NCBI GenBank assembly: GCA_026214975.1
Contig: JAOBSW010000322.1
Location: 1 to 64,000, forward strand
Length of the DNA stretch: 64,000 bases
Origin: Gentiana macrophylla
Lineage: Eukaryota > Streptophyta > Magnoliopsida > Gentianales > Gentianaceae
Direction of reading: 5' to 3'
Position numbers and translations under genes: made by a program. Each line of letters opens with the position of its first letter. Positions within the stretch are counted from its first letter, which is position 1. Shown piece after piece: positions 45,635 to 59,137 of this stretch. The notes beneath the pieces were generated by a model. It did no database searches, was not told the origin of the DNA, and worked only from the letters and a program-made list of their open reading frames with translations.

Positions 45635-47790
45635 ATGGATAACAATCAATATGCGAGACAGATGCTTATGTGCAATATGGACAGATTTGATGAATATAAA
45701 CGTCGAATGCAGGCTTTTCTAGCAGCTACTCATGATGAAATGATGGATGTACTCACTGATGGACCAATTTAGATCACTCACATGCAAACTGTTGGTGGAG
45801 AGCAAGTTCGAGTTGCAAAGCCCAAATCCGAATGGACTAGTGATGATCGCAAGCGAAACAATCTCCACAATGTTGCTATGGATTTTATCCTCAGAACTCT
45901 TGACAGCAAAATGTACTTAAAGGTGAAAGAATTCACAATTTCCAAGGAAATGTTGGACAAACTACAACTTGTTTGTGAAGGAACAGATTCAATCAAGGAA
46001 AACAAAATTTCTGTTGCAAAACAAAAGTTTGAGAATTTCAAGATGAAATCATGAGAGACCATTGACCAAATGGAAACAAGATTCAGTGCTATCATGGATG
46101 AATTAAATCTACACAAGATTTAATACTCAAAGAAAGTAATCAATACAAGAATCTTGAATGCATTACCAATGTGCTGGAAAATGAAGGTCACTGCTATAGA
46201 AGAATCTAGAAGACTTGACATAGAGGATTCATTCAAAATCTTCTCAGATTTGAAAGCTTATGAATTCAGTGAAGATCTTACAAGTACATCTGTACTAATC
46301 AAAGCTCTGGAAGAACCAAAGACCACATCACTTGCAGCAGCATCAAATGACAATCAAGAAAACTCATCAAGCAATCTTCATGAATTGGATGAGATGGAAG
46401 AACAGATGGCTCTAATGATGAACAAAATTTGAAGAATGGACACCCAGACACTCAGAAGTTCATCAAGAGGACTCCTGAGAAAAGAAAATATGATGAATAT
46501 CTCTGTTTCAACTACAAGAAACCTGGACATTATAAAGCTGAGTTTCCAGAACTGACCACGAAGACTCCTACAAGAAGAATTGGTAGAAGAGCACTCCTTG
46601 CTGGAGATGAGTCAGATTATGAAGCTGGTACTAAAAGACTATCAGATGACACAGCTTTAATGGCACACATGGAACACCCAAATGAGGTATGTGAATCCAA
46701 TTCAAAATATTCTTCACCTCAAATTTCCATGCAAAATGCATGTTCTTCGACTGCTGACTCCAATCCAAAAAATCTAGAATTAGAAGAAACTCTTGACGAA
46801 TTGATTATTCAGCTAGTGACTATTCAAGCTGGTTATGAATCAATTAAAGCTGAGAAAGAGAATCTAATTCTTGAAGTTGAAAAATTGAAGTCTGAACTAA
46901 AAATGTTGAAAATGACTAAAACTGATAAAGAAAAGATTCAAGATGTCGACCCACTACATCGCCAGCAGTGAATCGAATCATTTGCCCAATCAAGTTCAGT
47001 TACTGGATTCAAATCAGGAAAACCGTATGGAGTCAAGACAGGTTTAGGATTTGATAAACAGCAATCATCCAAGAATAGAACCAGTAAAGCTGCTGAACCT
47101 AGTACCAAAACTGGTATTAAGTTTGTAGCTGAACAACTACCACAAACTGAGAAAATTGATGAACCAGTAAAGCCAGTATCATATAGGATAAATCAGTTTT
47201 CCAAGAAAACAACTGGATCTACCAAAAAGGGTAAACCAAATGGTAGATCAGCTGTATCTCAAGAAAACCGAACTTGGAAATCAACTACCAGGTCCACAAA
47301 AACCAATCAAGTCAAGAACCAGAAAAGTTTCAATCAAAGTAAATCCAAGAATGTTAATCATTCAAAGATTCACACATTCAGGGGGAAAGGAAGACTATAC
47401 CCCACTGATGATGATTGGAATTTTACTGCATCTACTAATAAAATGGATAATAGCAATCATTCCAGACAGAAAACTAATCACAAGTTTTAGTACAAAACTC
47501 AGCAGAGAGCTAATCTCAGCTCTCAGCAAAAGCCCCTGTACCAAGGTCAGTCCAGACCTCAGTACAAAAGGAATGATGGTTATTATTCAAGTTTTAATAG
47601 AAAGCATGATGGAAATAAATTTCAGTCAAAAGATCTGAGAGATCATATAAATAAGACACAGTCCAAACATTGACCCTATAGGAGTGTGGCTTATATATAT
47701 GAAAACAACTGCAACAATACCGAAGAATACCTAAAGGATATATCCCAGAGTTGTCTTGACAAGCGACCCCATTGACCCAAACCGAGTTGG
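45635..47790 (+). pseudogene. gag of Copia D
   Basis: The ATG at 45635 (MDNNQYARQML) opens capsid sequence with a TAG near 45770, continuing at 45782-46054, 46154-46432 and 46429-46971. The zinc knuckle near 46503-46545 reads CFNYKKPGHYKAEFP, with two cysteines of CCHC replaced by Tyr and Phe. A coiled-coil-like, Glu/Lys-rich segment follows (46780-46945). The basic, Asn/Gln/Lys-rich tail (46980-47640) is broken by stops. It is the large gag typical of SIRE-like elements. Confidence 0.88.
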
Positions 47791-47996
47791 ATACCTAAAA
47801 TTATTTAATTTTTATTGCGGGATATATGGTACTTTAACGGTGGTTGCTCTAGGCACATGACAAAGAGTAAATACTGTCTCGATAATTTTATTGCAAAAGA
47901 CGGACCAAAGGTTAATTTTGGAAGTAAAGACAAACCTGGATACACCAAAGGTTATGGCACCTTAATCAGGAAGGGACTTACAATCAAGAATGTATC
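47791..47996 (+). pseudogene. Protease segment of Copia D, cut by E
   Basis: The aspartic protease signature appears as WYFNGGCSRHMTK (about 47824-47862), where the family has WYxDSGxSxHMT, so the catalytic Asp is changed to Asn and Ser to Gly. The frame runs to 47996, where Copia E inserted, and resumes at 53127 with YVEGLHYNLLS. Confidence 0.85.
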
Positions 47997-48390
47997 TGTG
48001 GCAATATTCAAGATCTTGATAAGTCTCTTTGAAGTTCAAACAGGTCTTGAACCTCTTGAACTCATGTGCCGGATTTTCGTGTGTGTACACTTTATTTATT
48101 TATAAAGAGACATATTAATTGTAGTACATATAAACAATTAATATGTCAAACTCTATTCATAGACATAGCTTTTACTCTAGTTCACTTTATGTCATAGACA
48201 TTTATTATGTAAGAGACTAAAAGCATCTAGCCTCGTTTATAGCTTTTACTTTTTTTTTCTATGAAAGGTCACTATCTTGTCTAGGACCTTTCAAACTCCT
48301 CAATTGTATCTACATATACTCCACATTATCAATGAATAAAAGATAAGTTGAAGTTTACTCTTGTGTTAACACATTCTCAAACTCTCTTCA
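47997..48390 (+). repeat. 5' LTR of Copia E
   Basis: TGTGGCAATATTC...CTCTCTTCA. It holds the perfect 14-bp hairpin shared with X (48109-48122 with 48134-48147). The end sequence CAAACTCTCTTCA is identical to that of the X 5' LTR. Confidence 0.95.
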
Positions 48391-48403
48391 TGGTATCAGA
48401 GCC
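48391..48403 (+). other. Primer binding site of Copia E
   Basis: TGGTATCAGAGCC directly after the LTR, matching initiator tRNA-Met. Confidence 0.95.
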
Positions 48404-48449
48404 ATTTGTGTTCTAACTTTTCCATTTGCAAAACTCATATTTCTGAAGA

Positions 48450-49500
48450 ATGTCTTCCACATCCGACATTACTTCAACCTCAAGAGACTCTCAAGTGACC
48501 TCGGTGACCGGGAGTCTTGACAACTCCTCTTCTTATACAAACCATAGACTTGATGGTAACAACTATCTGTTATGGTCAAGGTCTATGAAAATGTACATTT
48601 ACGGACAAAGTAAGATGGGATACTTATGCGGAACAAAACCGCACTCACCAAACCGACCCGGTTTTGAAGCATGGGACACAACAAATAATCAACTCATGAC
48701 CATCCTCACGAGGTCAATGACAAAAGAGATAAGTGAAAACTTTATGATGTATGATCTTCGCCAAAGAAATGCAGGATAATGCCGGAGATCTTTACTCCAA
48801 GAAGGATAATACATCCGAGGTATATGAACTAGAAGCTCAGATTCAAACTTGCGAGGCAAGGGGATATGTCTCAGTAACTCAATATTTCAATCAACTATCT
48901 AAGGCTTGGCAACACTTAGATATGTTAGAAACTCACTCATGGAATGATGTCAAGGATCTTTGCTCTTTATAAAGACATCATAGAAAAGAAGAGAGTATTC
49001 GGGTTCCTCATTTGGATCTGAATCCTACTCTTGATGATGTTAGAGGAAGAATTCTTGCCACCAAACCCCTTCCAAATCTCAAATCCATGTTTCTTTGAGG
49101 TCAAACATGAAGAAAGTAGGAGAAAAGTCATGCTTCGAAATCCACTACACGACAACTCTCATGAAGGTGCCGCCTGCCTGCCGTATCGGGAAGGATCTTT
49201 GAGATTCTTTGAGACATACAAGAAGCCCTCAATGAGAAAAGCGGAAAACTGCTGCGTGATCACTTTGCAAGCGCACAAATCACACCAAGGACAAGCTCTT
49301 TGGAAGCTCCATGGCAAGCCTAACTCCTCAAAAACCTCAAAACTTATCAGGAAAAGTCAAGGCGAGACACATCGGTGAGGAGGAGAATGACAACCGGATG
49401 AATGCGCATAGATTTCTTGCATTCAAAGCCTTCTGAATCAACAAAGGAAGGTAGTCACACTCTTGATGTTCCTACTCATACTCATACAGGTAAATTCTAC
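48450..49500 (+). pseudogene. gag of Copia E
   Basis: The ATG at 48450 opens 109 codons (MSSTSDITSTSRD, then TNHRLDGNNYLLWSRSMKMYI, LTRSMTKEISENFMMY). It shifts frame near 48760 and continues at 48751-48972 (YFNQLSKAWQHLDM) and 49031-49378. The last frame contains the zinc-knuckle-like area in decayed form (near 49240-49320). Homologous gag in X is broken at different points. Confidence 0.87.
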
Positions 49501-52500
49501 TCTTCCCTTAGCAATGAAACATGGATTGTTGATTCGGGGCATCCTCCCATATGACTGTAATAAAAACCTTATAACCAACTATATGCCTTGTCACCAAATT
49601 CATAACATTAAAAGCTGGCCGATGGATCTATCTCTCGTGCAAAAGGTGTTGGAAATGTTAAACTCACTAATAAGATATGCCTACAGGATGTCCTATTTGT
49701 TCCAAACTTAGACTGCAATCTTATATCTCTGTCAATTAGACTCACTAAAGATTTGAATTGGATTTGTTGTTTTTAAGGAAAATCGGTGCACATTCCAGGA
49801 TCCTACTTCACGAGGAAGTGATTGGGAAGGCTAAACCTTGCGCTGGATTTGTTTCGGTCAACCCTGAAGGCAAGACAGAAAGCCCGAAGACCGACCGCAA
49901 AGACTTTGCTCCCAGACTTTAGACAATATCATGTTATGGCATTATAGATTAGGACATCCAAGTTTTGGTTACTTAAAATCTTTAACTCTGAATTGTTTAA
50001 AGGATGTAATCTGAATGACCTTCAATGTGATATTTGTCAATTTGCTAAACTTACAAAATCTGTGTATGCTAAGTTACCTCATTTGCATTCCTCACCCTTC
50101 ACCTTAATACACAGTGATGTGTGGGGACCTCTAGGGTGAAAAGTATAACAGGGAAAATGTGGTTTGTCACCTTTATTGATGATCATACCAGGAACACTTG
50201 GGTTTTTCTAATGAAAGACAAATCTGAAGTTGGACCTATCTTTCAAGAATTTTATCATATGGTCTCCACTCAATTTGATACTAAGGTCAAGATCTTAAAG
50301 GCGATAATGCTCTAGAATACTATGAGTCTAATCTCAGTACCTTCTTGACAGATAGAGGAATTGTTCATATCAGTAGTTGTGTGGAAACACCTCGTGAGAA
50401 TGGGGTTCTTTGAGAGAAAGAACAGCACCTCTTTGGAAATGGCCAGATCAATCATGTTCACCACACATGTTCCTAAATATATGTGGGGTGAAGCTATACT
50501 GACTGCAACTTATTTACTCAACAGACTTCCCAGCAGAGTGTTATGTTTCAAAACTCCACTCCAAACCCTACTGACCACACACTCCTGCCATCATCTTGTT
50601 TCCCAGTTGCCTCCAAAGATCTTTGGTTGTACTGTGTTTGTGTATATCCATGCTCAACACAGTAAACTTGATCCTAAAGCTCACAAGTGCATTTTCCTAG
50701 GTTATGCAAAGGACAGAAAAGGTTACAAGTGTTATTCCCCTATTGAAAATAAATTTTACAATTCTATGGATGTAAAATTCTTTGAAAGGGACCCTTATTA
50801 CAAGATAAACCCTCTTGAGCCATTCAACGATGGAAACTGATTGAAATTGACCTAAACCCCTTCCCTCGGCAAACTCTTAACCTCAAGAACTCATCGATCC
50901 TCAACAGATGAACTTGATGACCTCATCGACTCTCTACTGACCTAATACTCCTCGGCAACCTCTCGAACAAGAGTCTCATCGACCCAGAGCCTGTTGATCC
51001 CGAGCCTCATCGACACTCGGCAATCTCTGATCCTCGGCAGACTGCCGACATTGATGATAGGCCTATTGCTCTTAGGAAGGGAAAGAGATCATGCAGCGAT
51101 CACTCTATTCATTCTTATTTATCTTATGATAAGTTATCTCTGCGCTTTTGCCATGTTTTCACAGGCTGGACTCTCACTCTATTCCTAAAAATATTCAGAG
51201 CCCTTCAAAATGATAAATGGAAGGTCTTTGTTAAAAGCAGAGATGATAAAGACTTACGGATAATCATACTTGGGATTTGACACCTCTCCCACAGGGCAAG
51301 AAGGCGATCGATTCTGCAGATGGTTATTCACTATAAAGTACAATGATGATGGCTCTATTGACAAGTACAAAGCCGATTGGTAGAGCAGGGATTCACTCAA
51401 ACTTATGGCATTGACTATAAGGAAACTTTTGCACCAGTGGCAAAACTCAACACGCTGTCAGGGTTACGATCTCTCTAGCATGTCCAACTTGGTGGCCTCT
51501 TCACCAATTGGACATAAAAATGCTTTTCTAAATGTGGACCTCATTGAGGAGGTTTATATGAATGTACCTCTGGTTTTATCAATCCTCATACTCAAGGCAA
51601 GGTGTGCAAGCGAGGAAATCTCTATATGGCCTGAAGCAATCACCAAGGACATGGTTTGGAAAATTAACAAGCGTGTGGTCAAAGCTGCTGGATATCACCA
51701 ATGCAATTCTGATCACACTATGTTCATCAAGACAACCACCCAGAAGAGGTCTATTATTATTGTCTATGTGGATGATATCATCCTCACTGGAGATGACTCT
51801 ACTGCGATCCAACATTTGAAGACTCTGCTGGCAAAGGTGTTTCAGGTGAAAGACTTGGGTTTTCTCAAATATTTTCTTGGCATGGAAGTAGCAAGAAGCT
51901 TGACAAAGGCATTCTGTCTCCCAAAGGAAATATGTCTTTGGATCTCTTTGAAGGAAGCGGCATCTTTGGGGTGCAAACCTGCTATATCCCCTGTAGACCC
52001 CAGTCATACCCTGCTACATGGTGACACTGCTGTCAGGAAAGAACAATATCAAAGGCTTGTAGGGAAACTCATCTACCTCTCCCATACAGACCTGATATTG
52101 CATATGGTGTCAGCCTGGTTAGTCCAGTTCATGCATTGCCCTCTTGAGCAACATTGGGATGCGATAAATAGAATCTTGAGGTATTTGAAGTCTACTCTGG
52201 CCAAGGGTTACACTTCACCAAGTCTGGCGATAGATCCATCAAGGTCTACACCGATCTTTGATTCAATTTGTTGCCACATAGATAGAAGGTCGACCACAGA
52301 GCTCTTTGTTCCTATGTATGGGGCAATCTTGTTACTTGGAGGAGCAAGAAACAACCTCATCGTGTCTAGAAGCGATCTTGAAAATTTGAACTCAGGGCAC
52401 TTGTCTTAGGCATTTGTGAAGCTCTTTGGCTCAAAAGAGTACTTATCGAACTTCATGACCTCTTGACAACTATCTATCACACTCTTTGTGATAATCACTC

Positions 52501-52729
52501 AAGACTATGCATGGCAGAGGATCCAGTCCATCATGACAAAACAAAACATGTGGACATTGTGAGACACTTCCTAAAGGAAAAGATTGATGCCAAGATTATC
52601 CGGCTCAAGTATGTTCCTCGGTGAGACCAAAATGCGAGATATTCTCACCAAAGCTATTCCACCTCTCATGTTCGTGAGACTAAGTAGCAAACTTGGTGCA
52701 TCATCAACATATACTCTGACCAGATTTGA
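49501..52729 (+). pseudogene. pol of Copia E
   Basis: In order: protease (TWIVDSG near 49510-49530), gag-pre-integrase (LWHYRLGHPSFG near 49935), integrase (VTFIDDHTRNTWVF near 50163, and 50361-50840 with YMWGEAILTATYLLNRLPS), a serine/proline-rich linker (50860-51060), reverse transcriptase (SLYGLKQSPRTWFGKL at 51615-51662, IVYVDDIILTGDD at 51754-51792) and RNase H (52080-52700). Several frameshifts break the frame. The YVDD core is intact. Confidence 0.88.
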
Positions 52730-52732
52730 GGG
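52723..52732 (+). other. Polypurine tract of Copia E
   Basis: GATTTGAGGG precedes the 3' LTR, as in element X, and overlaps the probable pol stop TGA. Confidence 0.8.
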
Positions 52733-53121
52733 TGTGGCAATATTCGACATCTTTGAAAAGTCTGCTTGAAGTTCAAATGAGGTAATTGAACTCTTGAACT
52801 CATGTGCGGATTTTCTGTGTACACTTTATTTATTTATAAAGAGACATATTAATTGTAGTACATATAAACAATTAATATGTCAAACTCTATTCATAGACAT
52901 AGCTTTTACTCTAGTTCACTTTATGTCATAGACATTTATTATGTAAGAGACTAAAAAGCATCTAGCCTCGTTTATAGCTTTTACTTTTTCTATGAAAGGT
53001 CACTATCTTGTCTAGGACCTTTCAAACTCCTCAATTGTATCTACATATACTCCACATTATCAATGAATAAAAGATAAGTTGAAGTTTACTCTTGTGTTAA
53101 CACATTCTCAAACTCTCTTCA
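52733..53121 (+). repeat. 3' LTR of Copia E
   Basis: 389 bp with the same ends as the 5' copy and the same hairpin (52843-52856 with 52868-52881). Differences cluster in the first 80 bp and in a T-run near 52985. Confidence 0.95.
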
Positions 53122-53126
53122 GTATC

Positions 53127-56098
53127 TTATGTAGAAGGATTACACTACAATCTACTCAGCACCAGTCAATTCTGTGATATGGGATACAAAGTTACTTTTG
53201 ACAAAGAATTCTGTGTTGTCGTCAGTGAATCTGCTTATCAAGTTGTTTTAGCCGGAAGAAGAAAAGAGAATATGTATGTAGTAAACTGGACAACAGCCGT
53301 TGCTGAAACTTGTTTGCTTGTGCATACCAAATTAGAAATCAGTTGGCTATGGCACAAGAAACTGAGTCATCTTAACTTTGATGACATCAACACACTTGTT
53401 AAGAAACAGTTAGTCATTAGACTACCGGAAATCTCATATAAGAAGGACAGCTTATGTGATGCTTGTCAACAAGGAAAGCAAACAAAATCAAGTTTCAAGA
53501 CCAAGTCTCAGCATTCAACAACCAAACATCTGGAACTACTACACATGGATTTATTTGGACCTATTACACCAATTAGTATCAGTGGAAAGAAGTTTACATT
53601 GGTAGTAGTAGATGATTTTTCAAGGTACACTTGGGTAATCTTCTTAACCAAGAAAAGTGAAACCAAGCAAAGACTTACAAAATTACTCAAGAGACTTCAA
53701 AATCAGTTGTAAAAATAAGATCAGATAAGGGAACTGAATTCCTCAACAGTGTGATTATTGAATAATGTGAAGAAAATGGTGTTTTACACCAACTTGCTAC
53801 CACAGGAACACCTCAACAGAATGGTGTAGCTGAAAGAAGAAACAGAACACTCAAAGAAGCAGGAAGGACTATGATCTGTGAAGCAAAACCACATGAAAGA
53901 TATTGGGCAGAAGCAGTTAACACAGGTTGTTACACACAAAACAGAGCTCTCATGAACATAAGGCATGAGAATACCCCTTATAAAATTTGGAATGGAAGAA
54001 AACCAAATGTTTGCTACTTTCACGCTTTTGGAAGCAAATGTTTCATACACAACAATGGGAAGGATCAACTTCATGTTTTTCTACCCAAAGCTGATGAAGG
54101 AATTTTTCTAGGATACTCAAGTGTCAGCAAAGCTTTTAGAGTACTAAATAAAAGGACACTCAAGCATGAAGAATCAATACACGTGGTATTTGATGAACCA
54201 AACTTCCCTGGTGAAACAACTGAAGAAAGACCAGAACCAGTTTCTCAGTCTCAGTTACCAGTCTCACAAGAATCAGTTGTTGTTGACATTGGATGACGAC
54301 AAATTTCAGAATGTTCAGATCCAAATCAGTCTCAGTTTCCAACTACTCAACAAACCACACCAGAACTACATGTTTCTGATCCAATTGAAGAAATTCAAGA
54401 ACCAGCTCTTGAAGAACTAGTCGAGCAAAATATAGATCCTTTGATGCAAGCACCCACGTATCAATGGATAAGAGATCACCCTGAAGAACAAGTTATTGGT
54501 GATACTCAAACTGGCGTGCAGACAAGACATCAACTAGATGCAATGATTGCATGTTTTCTATCTCAATCTGAACCTAAGGAAATAGAAGAAGCTTTGAAAG
54601 ATCCATATTGGATATTAGCTATGCAAGAAGAACTGAATTAGTTTGAAAGAAATCAAGCATAGGAATTGGTAGAAAGACCAGCTCATGTGAATATCATTGG
54701 AACCAAATGGGTTTTCAGAAACAAACTTGATGAAGATGGGAATATCATCAGAAACAAAGCTAGACTTATAGCTAAAGGATACTCTCAAGCAGAAGGCATA
54801 GACTTTGATGAAACCTACGCACCAGTTGCAAGATTAGAAGCAATCAGACTATTTCTTGCCTTTACAGCTCATAAGAAATTCAAAGTTTACCAGATGGATG
54901 TTAAAAGCACATTCTTGAATGGAATTCTTGAAGAAGAAGTATATGTTCAACAACCACCTGGATTTGAAATCAAAGATCAAGCTGATAAAGTTTTCAGATT
55001 AAGGAAAGCTCTTTATGGACTAAAACAAGCACCAAGAGGTTGGTATGAAACTCTATCTCCGTTTCTAGTAGAAAATGGATTCATCAAAAGGACTATAGAC
55101 AAAACATTGTTCAGAATGAAAAATGGTGAAAATACTCTACTTGTCCAAATTTATGTTGATGACATCATTTTTTGATCGGAAGATGAACAATTATGTGAGA
55201 AATTTGCAAGTTTGATGAAAAGCAAATTCCAAATGACTATGATGGTAGAATTGAATTAATTCCATGGATTACAAGTTAAACAATTATATGATGGAATTTT
55301 CATTCACCAAACCAAGTATACAAGAGAACTTATCAAAAAATTTGGTATGGAAAAATCAACTGGAATTTCTACACCAATGGGGACCAACATCAGATTAGAT
55401 GAAGACAAAGAAGGCAAAGATGTTGATCAAGCACTTTACAGAAAGGATGATTGGAAGCTCACTCTATCTTACAGCAATTAGGCCAGATATATCATTTACT
55501 GTTGGTGCATGTGCAAGATTTCAGTCAAAACCAAAGGAAATCCATCTCACAGTTGTGAGAAGAACATTAAAATATCTGAAAGATACAGATGGAGTTGGAA
55601 TTTGGTATTCAAAAGAAGGAGAATTCAAACTAATATCATATTCAGACTTAGATTATGCTGGATGCAAAGTGGACAGGAAAAGCACATCAGGAACATGTCA
55701 GTTACTAGGAAATAGACTTGTGACATGGTTTAGCAAAAAGCAAAACTCAATCTCAACTTCTACAGCTGAAGCTGAATACATAGCAGCTGGAAGTTGTTGT
55801 GCTCATGTTTTATGGATTAGCCAGCAATTAAGAGACTATGGGATAGAAGAAGGAATGATTCCCATAATGTGTGATAACACAAGTGCAATTGCAATCATGA
55901 TAATCCAATTTTACACTCAAGGACAAAGCACATTGATGTGCGTCACCACTTCATAAGAGATCATGCGAGAGAAAAAGGATATCATAGTACTTTATGTACC
56001 TCACGAAGATCGGTTGGCGAGATATCTTTACAAAGCCATTGGACAAAGACAGATTTGCCAAACTAAGAACCGAATTGGGGATAATAAAAGTCGATTGA
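53127..56098 (+). pseudogene. pol of Copia D, downstream of E
   Basis: Frame pieces give gag-pre-integrase (WLWHKKLSHLNF, CDACQQGKQTKSSF; 53179-53712), integrase (LLHMDLFGPI, VVDDFSRYTWVIF; then 53871-54296 with ERYWAEAVNT), a linker rich in Gln/Ser/Pro (54230-54440), reverse transcriptase ([46 protein letters not shown] followed by a stop at 55173) and RNase H (55399-55956: DRKSTSGTCQLLG, STSTAEAEYIAAGSCC, MCDNTSAI). The reverse transcriptase core YVDD is intact. Frame breaks near 53712, 53760, 54640, 55173 and 55900 make it a pseudogene. The C-terminal DIFTKP segment is readable near 56015. Confidence 0.92.
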
Positions 56099-56439
56099 AA
56101 TCGGTTAAGCGAGAAAATTCGTCAAGGGATTAATCTACTGTTATATTTTGGGTGCGCTCACTTAGCAGATTAGTCATTGACATCAACAATTTCAAAGCGA
56201 TCAACTAGAAATGACAGACTTTCTTGAAATCGACTAATTTGTGGCGAAAGTTACTTCTAAAAGCGACTTGATCTCGGTTTCTATCGATCAACTTAAGTCA
56301 AAGGTTGACAAGATAAAAGCGACAGCGGTTATATCGCATTTAATTACTACAGTTCTTTTTGTCAGAATATTGCGTGTACACCCCACGACTGTCAGAATAG
56401 TGCATACATTGGTTACCCAAACCATCATGGAATTTGACA

Positions 56440-56602
56440 AGTTGTACTACTCAAACCGCCAATATATCCCACCTATTTATTCAACCCTCGTTCACACTAT
56501 TTTCAATCGAATTTCAAATTCTTCGTCTCTTTCCTAAAAACAGAATCAGACTCTTCGCAATCCTTTCCTCTCAAAAATCAAGTTTTGTGTTCACACCTAA
56601 AT
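56440..56602 (+). promoter_or_regulatory. Promoter-like leader of the extra ORF of D
   Basis: TATA-like sequence (CAATATATCCC near 56459 or CTATTTATTCAAC near 56474) is followed by a CT-rich leader without ATG up to the ORF start at 56603. The arrangement parallels that in element B, though the box is less clear here. Confidence 0.4.
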
Positions 56603-58839
56603 ATGGCCACTTCAGACAAATCAAAACAAGAAAGATTGATCACAGAGTTGGATGAATTTCCACTCGATATCTATGAAGCAATGTGCAACAATACTCTGTT
56701 AGTAAGTTGGATTTGTAATAAAATCCAGAAACAATCTGGTCTAAAAAATCTTCTAGAAATCAAATTCAACGAACCATGTGATGTGGAAGGAATTCTGCAA
56801 TTTTGGGAGAATATGCATTTGGTATGAAACTCACTGATCACTACAGTTCATGGAGATCGTATTGCTGTCAATGAAAGAGTTATGAAGTAATTATTCGGTT
56901 TCACGGATTCATCTGTGACATCAATAGATTTGACTAATCTACCTTTGCAAAAAGAAGCTTTTCTAAAGCAACTTACTTTCTCTAAGGAACCAGTACAAAT
57001 TGACACTCATGTTTACAAACTCAAGCCAGAATTTCAGCAAACATGTCATTGTAAAATCCAAAGGAGTCAGTACACTATCCGAAGAGAATATTTATCTGAT
57101 GAACATAATTTGGGATGAAATAGAATTCAATTGGGCGAGTTATGTAGTCAATCGGATAAAAAGCGACATTTGCTTGAATTAGGCAAAGTGTACAAAGAGC
57201 TTAAAAGTGAAGGTCGTGCAACTGTTGGTAGATTTCGACTGAAGAAAACGATCAGTGGAATTTTTCAATTCTATCTGGAAAAACTCAAGGAATGGAAGCA
57301 AGCAAGACAAGATGCAGCTACAAAAGAAATCACAGCAAAAACAGGAACAACTTCCCAACCCGAAGCCGGTTAGAAAATTGTGTCTCAGCAGGAAGCTGAA
57401 CACGGAGGAATCAAGCGAAAGGCAGACTCAGCACAAGAAAGACCAGTTGTAAGATGTTTATACCCAAGCAACCTCAAGTAAAGCGGCACCTGGCGAGGGG
57501 GAACAACAACAACAAGCCCGACAAGCCGAAGTTACAAGGAGAAACACTCTTGCTGATAATACTTCTCAATTACATCATCAATCAGTTCAGCAATTAGCCC
57601 CAGTTTTTTAAGCTGATAAAATTGTCAGACTAATGAAGAAGAAGCTTAAACCAGAAGATTCTCGTGATGCTAGTCTCTAGACTGAAGAAAAATTACTCCT
57701 GGAGAAATTGGAAATCGGAGATTTATATACTTTATTTCCTGTATCAGAGTTTCTTGAAAACTGTTGCAAAAGGTTTCTTGAACTAGCTCAAAGAAGAGAA
57801 TCACCACATCATCATCTGTTCCCAAAGAAAGTTCAAGGAAAAAGGATGATGATGAAGGTGATCATACATGGAAAGAAGCTATTGTGACTACAGTTTTGCA
57901 TTCAGAAATTCAACCTCAACCTCTAGCTAAGCAAAGCGTAAGTCGACAAAAAAGAGTTGCGATTGGAAATCGAGACAAGCGACACTCGACAAGCGGTGAT
58001 GGGCGATAATCAACAACTAATGATTATTGAAGATATCACTCAGCCCAAGGATCAACCTGAAATGACATATGATCCTTCTGACATCCTAACAAAGGATGAG
58101 TTGGCCAAAGTTCATGAAAACATGAAGATTGTGCTCAGTCACAAGGATGCACAAAATGGCCTTCTATCAAATATTTCTGGATATCTTGATTATAGAACTA
58201 GAACATATGTCTCAGTTCATGCAAGACTAAAGATGATCCACAAATCCAGTTCAAGTTACGCTTGAAATTACATTACTAAAGCAGAAACTTGAAGACTCAA
58301 CCGTGGTAGATAGGGAAACACATGTTCAGGCTCACTGGCATATGAATCAGCACATCTACGGGTTAGAAACTCAGCTTAAGGAAGTAATTGCTTCTCAGCA
58401 ACGTATATCAGCCGACCAACAGGCAACACTTGCTTTGGTAGATCAGCTATATGATGCCAAAAAGGGGGAAGCTGAAGAAGAAAAGCTGAAGTTACTTAAA
58501 GAGATGAAGCGACTTGAAGAAGAATTAGAAAGATACAAATCATATCCTAAGTTCTTAAGGAAGGAGCTAACTGACGAGCAGCTCATTGTGAAATACAGTC
58601 AACCTGGAGAACAGAGAGCTACTCTTACAAAGGATCTATGGTTGAATTTTATCAACGATCACAATCCTATCAAAGCCAAGTACAAAGACAGGACATTTGA
58701 AGAATCCTTGAACTACTTTTTATCTGATATATTCTCAAAGCAGAAAATGGCACAATATAAGAAGAATCAGAGGATTGAGGATAAACTGAAGATTAAAGAC
58801 AAGACTGAACAAATGAAAGCTGATGTAGTAGAATTTTAA
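56603..58839 (+). pseudogene. Extra 3' reading frame of Copia D (SIRE-type third ORF)
   Basis: The ATG at 56603 (MATSDKSKQERLITELDEFP) opens a frame of about 745 codons broken by stops at 56827 and further shifts. Conserved landmarks are FNWASYVVNRIKSDI (57000-57182 frame), VGRFRLKKTISGIF (57225-57270), a Gln/Lys-rich mid part and a long C-terminal coiled-coil-like stretch (58303-58839: HMNQHIYGLETQLKEV, AEEEKLKLLKEMKRLEEEL). It ends with TAA at 58837-58839, about 300 bp before the polypurine tract. The FNWA segment matches the extra ORF of B. No signal peptide or membrane span is evident. Function is unknown. Confidence 0.75.
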
Positions 58840-59137
58840 AAATACTACTTGAAAGAATCAGACTTACCGAAGCTATTTCTATGGAGAAGATGGAAAGAAG
58901 GAAGTCAAGTTGACTACAACAAGACATTTTCAAAAGAAGACTCCAAGCTAGAAAATGACTATAAATGCGTATGACAAGGAGAAGCGTTTATTTCGATTAA
59001 GAAAAGCTTAGTCTTTAATCACAATTATTTGGACAAAATGTAACTATTCGATTTTGCTCATTCTAATGAAATCCAGTTTTCAGTTTTACATTGTTTTGAT
59101 CTTTAAGCTTTTCTTTTAGGGAGAGTTTTGGCATCAT

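Larger units (their letters stand above)
47997..53121 (+). mobile_element. Copia E, complete, youngest in the nest
   Basis: A 5125-bp Copia inside the protease region of D with LTRs 47997-48390 (394 bp) and 52733-53121 (389 bp) and target duplication GTATC (47992-47996, 53122-53126). Gag and pol match element X closely. It is the innermost and hence last insertion of the stack, yet its coding region is already damaged. Confidence 0.95.
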
